This document shows, one piece after another, positions 61,520 to 64,000 of a stretch of DNA of 64,000 nucleotides. The notes beneath the pieces are model-generated. The model was given only the letters and a program-made list of their open reading frames with translations. It made no database searches and was not told the DNA's origin. The stretch is from CAYMRL01 sp964398985 (lineage in GTDB: Bacteria > Deinococcota > Deinococci > Deinococcales > Trueperaceae): NCBI GenBank assembly GCA_964398985.1, contig CAYNOS010000007.1, forward strand, positions 1-64,000, written 5' to 3'. How positions within the stretch are numbered: the first letter of the stretch is position 1; each line of letters begins with the position of its first letter. Position numbers and translations under genes: made by a program.

Positions 61520-62382
61520 AGCTTCCTCCAGGAGCGGTAGATGAGGGTGGCGAGGATGATCGCGAAGAACACCGCGTTGCGCAGCGAGTCGCCGTTGGGT
61601 ATCAGCGTGGCGACCAGCGACTCGGCCAACGCGACCACGATGGCGGCCACCACGATGCCGCGGATGTTCCCGAGGCCGGCCAGCACGACGATAGCGAAGG
61701 CCTTGAGGGTGAAAGCCAGGCCGACCGTCGGCGTCGGCGACTGGATCACGGCGATCATCACGCCGCCGATCCCGGCCAGCAGCGCCGAGAGCCCGAACGC
61801 GATCAGATAGACGCGGTTGACCTCGAGCCCGACGAGCCCGGCGCCGACGCGGTTCTGCGCCACGGCGCGCATGCCGCGGCCGATGGGGGTGCGGGCCAGC
61901 ATCAGATACAGTCCCCCCACCAGCAGCACCGAGATCACGAAGCTGCCGAGCGGCACCAGGCCTACGCTGACGTTGCCGAACTGGATCCCGACGGCGCGGT
62001 AAGCCACCGCGCCGATCGAGCGCGGGTCGCCGCCCCAGATCATCAGCGCCAGGTTCTGCAGGATGATCCCGATGCCGAACGTCAGCAGCATCTGATTCAG
62101 CTCGGGGGCCTTGAGCACGAAGCGGATCGTGGAGGTGTAGAGGATGGCGCCGATCACGAAGAGGGCGGGCGCCACGAACAAGATAGACAGCAGCGGGTCG
62201 AAGCCGAAGCTCACGAACAACTGGTAGGCGAAGAACGCTCCGATCATGAAGAACTCGCCGTGAGCGAAGTTGACGATCCCGATGACGCCGATGGCCAGCG
62301 CCAGACCGACGGCGACGAGGGCGTAGAGGCCGGAGGCGAGCACGCCGGAGATCAAGGCTTGGGGTAGGAGGGTCAGGTCCAC
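61516..62382 (-). CDS. livH: Branched-chain amino acid ABC transporter permease (LivH)
   Basis: Membrane permease of 288 aa with about eight helices. IGIVNFAHGEFFMIGAFFAY near residue 35 and RAVAQNRVGAGLVGLEVNRVY, the ATPase-contact loop near residue 172, are diagnostic. It is separated from the livK gene by 69 bases that contain a perfect hairpin, so it is probably made at a lower level than the binding protein. Confidence 0.94.
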   Translation of the reverse strand: MDLTLLPQALISGVLASGLYALVAVGLALAIGVIGIVNFAHGEFFMIGAFFAYQLFVSFGFDPLLSILFVAPALFVIGAILYTSTIRFVLKAPELNQMLLTFGIGIILQNLALMIWGGDPRSIGAVAYRAVGIQFGNVSVGLVPLGSFVISVLLVGGLYLMLARTPIGRGMRAVAQNRVGAGLVGLEVNRVYLIAFGLSALLAGIGGVMIAVIQSPTPTVGLAFTLKAFAIVVLAGLGNIRGIVVAAIVVALAESLVATLIPNGDSLRNAVFFAIILATLIYRSWRKL

Positions 62383-62394
62383 TCGGTGCCTCGG

Positions 62395-62421
62395 GGAGGG
62401 GGCGCGCTGGGCGCCCCCTCC
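62395..62421 (-). terminator. Hairpin between livK and livH
   Basis: An 11-bp perfect stem (62395-62405 with 62411-62421, loop of 5). No T-run on the minus strand, so it is more likely partial termination or 3' end protection of the livK mRNA. Confidence 0.65.
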
Positions 62422-62451
62422 GGGGTCGAGAGCTTCAGCGGTCGCCGTCGG

Positions 62452-63648
62452 TCAGCGGCAGCTCGCGATGGGCGCGGTCGCGACTTCGGTGGGCCAGATG
62501 ATCTCGCGCACGCCGTCCTGGAACTGGAAGACCAGCCACAGGTCGGAGCCGAAGCCCTGGTGCTTGGCGAGGAGGGACGGCTTGAAGTTCCAGTCGCCCA
62601 TCGGCGAGCGGAAGCTCATGGTCCTCAGCTGCTCGATGACCGCCGTTTGGTCGGTGGTGCCGGCGGCGTTGATCGCGTCGGCGTAGCTCCACAGCTGCGC
62701 GTACGCGAGCGCAGCCATGTAGTGATCGGGGGCGGCGCCGTGCATCTGGGTGTAGGCGTTGGCGAACGCGGCCGATTCGGCGAAGGGCAGGTTCGGCAGG
62801 TAGCCGATCAGGCCCATCACGCACTCCATCTCGGGAGCGGCCTCGATGCCGGTCGGCCAGCCCGGAGGCGCCCCGAACACGTACGTGGGGGTGACGCCGA
62901 GCTCCTTGATCTGGCTCGAGAGCGGCTGCGCATCCGGGTCGTAGCCGATCCAATACACCATGTCGGGCCGGGCGGCGCCGACCTTGCTCAGCATCGCGCG
63001 GAAGTCGCCGGTGCCGCCGGTGAGGGTCGACTGGAAGGCTTCGCGCAGGACGACGTCGATGCCGAGCGCCTCGACGTTCGCCTCCAGCACGGCCGCGCCG
63101 GGCGTGCCGAACGCGCCGTCCTCGTGCAGCAGCGCGACGGTGCGGGCGCCGAGGTCGGTGAGGAAGCCGAACGTCGCTTCGACGTTCTGGTAGTCCCACG
63201 GGTGGATGTGGAAGAACCAGTCTTCCTGGCCGAGGAGCTCCTCGATGCCGTCGAAGTCGTCGTTGCCGATGCCGGAGGCGGCGCCTCCGATCCAGCTGAC
63301 GATCGGCTGGAAGGTACGGAACGACTCGACGAGCGCCAGCGTGGCGCCGGACGAGAAGCCGCCGCCGATGAACTCGACGCCGTCTTCGGTCATCAGCTTC
63401 TCGAAGGCCGCGACCGAGGTGGCCGCGTCGGCGCGATCGTCCTCGATGATGATCCGGAGCGGCTGGCCGAGCACGCCGCCGGCGGCGTTGATCTCGGCGA
63501 GCGCCACCTCGAAGCCCGCTTTCTGGGCGAGGCCGGTGCCGGCCGCGCCACCGGTGAGCGGGGCCAGGATGCCGATGGTGACCGGTTGGGCTTGGGCGAT
63601 GCCTAAGACCGCTACGGCCGCGAAGAGTGCTGCGATCAACCTTCTCAT
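62452..63648 (-). CDS. livK: Branched-chain amino acid-type substrate-binding protein (LivK)
   Basis: Periplasmic receptor of the liv importer, 398 aa. Sec signal peptide (residues 1-20, ending IAQAQ). The mature part starts VTIGILAPLTGGAAGTG and has the type I periplasmic fold with EDDRADAATSVAAFEKLM and the ligand region GGGFSSGATLALV. AAGGAGGA precedes the ATG. Its ATG overlaps the stop of the acyl-CoA synthetase gene (ATGA). The ligand may be an amino acid, an amide or an aromatic acid; its linkage to an acyl-CoA synthetase makes an organic acid plausible. Confidence 0.93.
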   Translation of the reverse strand: MRRLIAALFAAVAVLGIAQAQPVTIGILAPLTGGAAGTGLAQKAGFEVALAEINAAGGVLGQPLRIIIEDDRADAATSVAAFEKLMTEDGVEFIGGGFSSGATLALVESFRTFQPIVSWIGGAASGIGNDDFDGIEELLGQEDWFFHIHPWDYQNVEATFGFLTDLGARTVALLHEDGAFGTPGAAVLEANVEALGIDVVLREAFQSTLTGGTGDFRAMLSKVGAARPDMVYWIGYDPDAQPLSSQIKELGVTPTYVFGAPPGWPTGIEAAPEMECVMGLIGYLPNLPFAESAAFANAYTQMHGAAPDHYMAALAYAQLWSYADAINAAGTTDQTAVIEQLRTMSFRSPMGDWNFKPSLLAKHQGFGSDLWLVFQFQDGVREIIWPTEVATAPIASCR

Positions 63649-64000
63649 GCTTCCTCCTTCTGAACTTGACGGGCTTCGAACGCTTGCCGGATGTCCAACT
63701 TGAGGATCTTGCCCGCGCCGCTCTTGGGTAAGGCGGCGACGAAGCTGAAGTGTTTGGGCACCTTGTACCTGGCGAGGCGCCCGACCAGAAACGAACGCAG
63801 AGCGTCGGCGTCGAGGACGGCGCCCGGCTTGAGGCTGAGGGCCACCAGGCCGACCTCGCCCCAACGCTCGTCAGGCACCCCGACGACGGCGCACTCGGCC
63901 ACCGCCGGGTGGCTGGCCACCGCGGCCTCGACCTCGGCGGGAAAGACGTTCTCGCCGCCGGAGACGAACATCTCCTTGCGCCTGGCCTTGATGCTGAAGA
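63645..64000 (-). CDS. Acyl-CoA synthetase (AMP-binding), C-terminal part, 5'-truncated
   Basis: The C-terminal 118 residues of an ANL-family acid:CoA ligase; the frame is open to the window edge. It contains the hinge region and A8 motif (KARRKEMFVSGGENVFPAEVE), the VVGVPDERWGEVG segment, and the A10 motif LPKSGAGKILKLDI with the catalytic Lys. The usual Asp-containing GR/KD hinge reads ARRKEM here. The stop overlaps the livK ATG, so it is the first visible gene of the liv operon. Substrate specificity lies in the missing part. Confidence 0.9.
   Translation of the reverse strand, partial: FSIKARRKEMFVSGGENVFPAEVEAAVASHPAVAECAVVGVPDERWGEVGLVALSLKPGAVLDADALRSFLVGRLARYKVPKHFSFVAALPKSGAGKILKLDIRQAFEARQVQKEEA

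Overview
This 64 kb window is a dense, GC-rich bacterial chromosome segment. I see no rRNA or tRNA gene, no insertion sequence, no prophage and no CRISPR array. A likely source is the Deinococcota, possibly near the Truepera lineage. That is an inference from high GC, GTG/TTG starts, many TAnnnT boxes 6-7 nt before a start codon with no Shine-Dalgarno (leaderless mRNA), and the gene content. No marker gene settles the taxonomy.

Layout. 1-1.1 kb: 3' part of a 2-oxo-acid dehydrogenase E2 gene. 1.3-9.4 kb: one co-directional catabolic cassette of a TrmB-type regulator with a palindromic operator on its own start, an acyl-transferring DRE-TIM lyase, a cyclase/formamidase-like hydrolase, a TRAP transporter (dctPQM), a BKACE-type beta-keto-acid cleavage enzyme and an SMP-30 lactonase. 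9.4-16.1 kb: ppdK, an unknown lipoprotein, uvrC and a GNAT acetyltransferase. 16.2-18.9 kb: a MoxR ATPase, a DUF58 protein and a Ser/Thr kinase. 18.9-25.6 kb: two BMP-type nucleoside/sugar ABC permeases (the first about twice normal size), malQ and an ABC-2 exporter. 25.6-29.2 kb: a catalytically dead-looking FMN alpha-hydroxyacid oxidase homologue in front of ruvA, then ald and truB. 29.2-36.0 kb: a tandem repeat, a TPR/CPBP-like membrane protein, a two-component system, dcd and a secreted alpha/beta hydrolase. 36.1-39.3 kb: a second TRAP system with its binding protein facing its permeases. 39.4-43.7 kb: alaS-ruvX-mltG. 43.8-49.6 kb: an MFS transporter and a phosphonate-type ABC importer with a His-rich membrane protein. 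49.7-55.6 kb: an amino-acid racemase with a D-cysteine desulfhydrase-like enzyme, divergent from deoC plus a two-domain ALDH16-type dehydrogenase, then a cupredoxin. 55.7-59.0 kb: kbl, a Ca/cation antiporter and tdh (threonine to glycine plus acetyl-CoA). 59.0-64 kb: livFGMHK with a truncated acyl-CoA synthetase.

The gene set suggests a heterotroph scavenging organic acids, amino acids, nucleosides and sugars: at least five binding-protein-dependent import systems sit beside enzymes that convert such substrates to acetyl-CoA, pyruvate or glycine. Three features recur. Binding-protein genes are followed by GC-rich hairpins before the permease or ATPase genes. Genes within operons overlap by ATGA/GTGA. 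Several convergent pairs overlap at their stop codons.

The most unusual items are the 1.3-9.4 kb cassette, the degenerate flavoenzyme before ruvA, the enlarged permease, the DFD kinase beside MoxR/DUF58, the ALDH16 enzyme, the degenerate CPBP-TPR protein and the leaderless promoter set.
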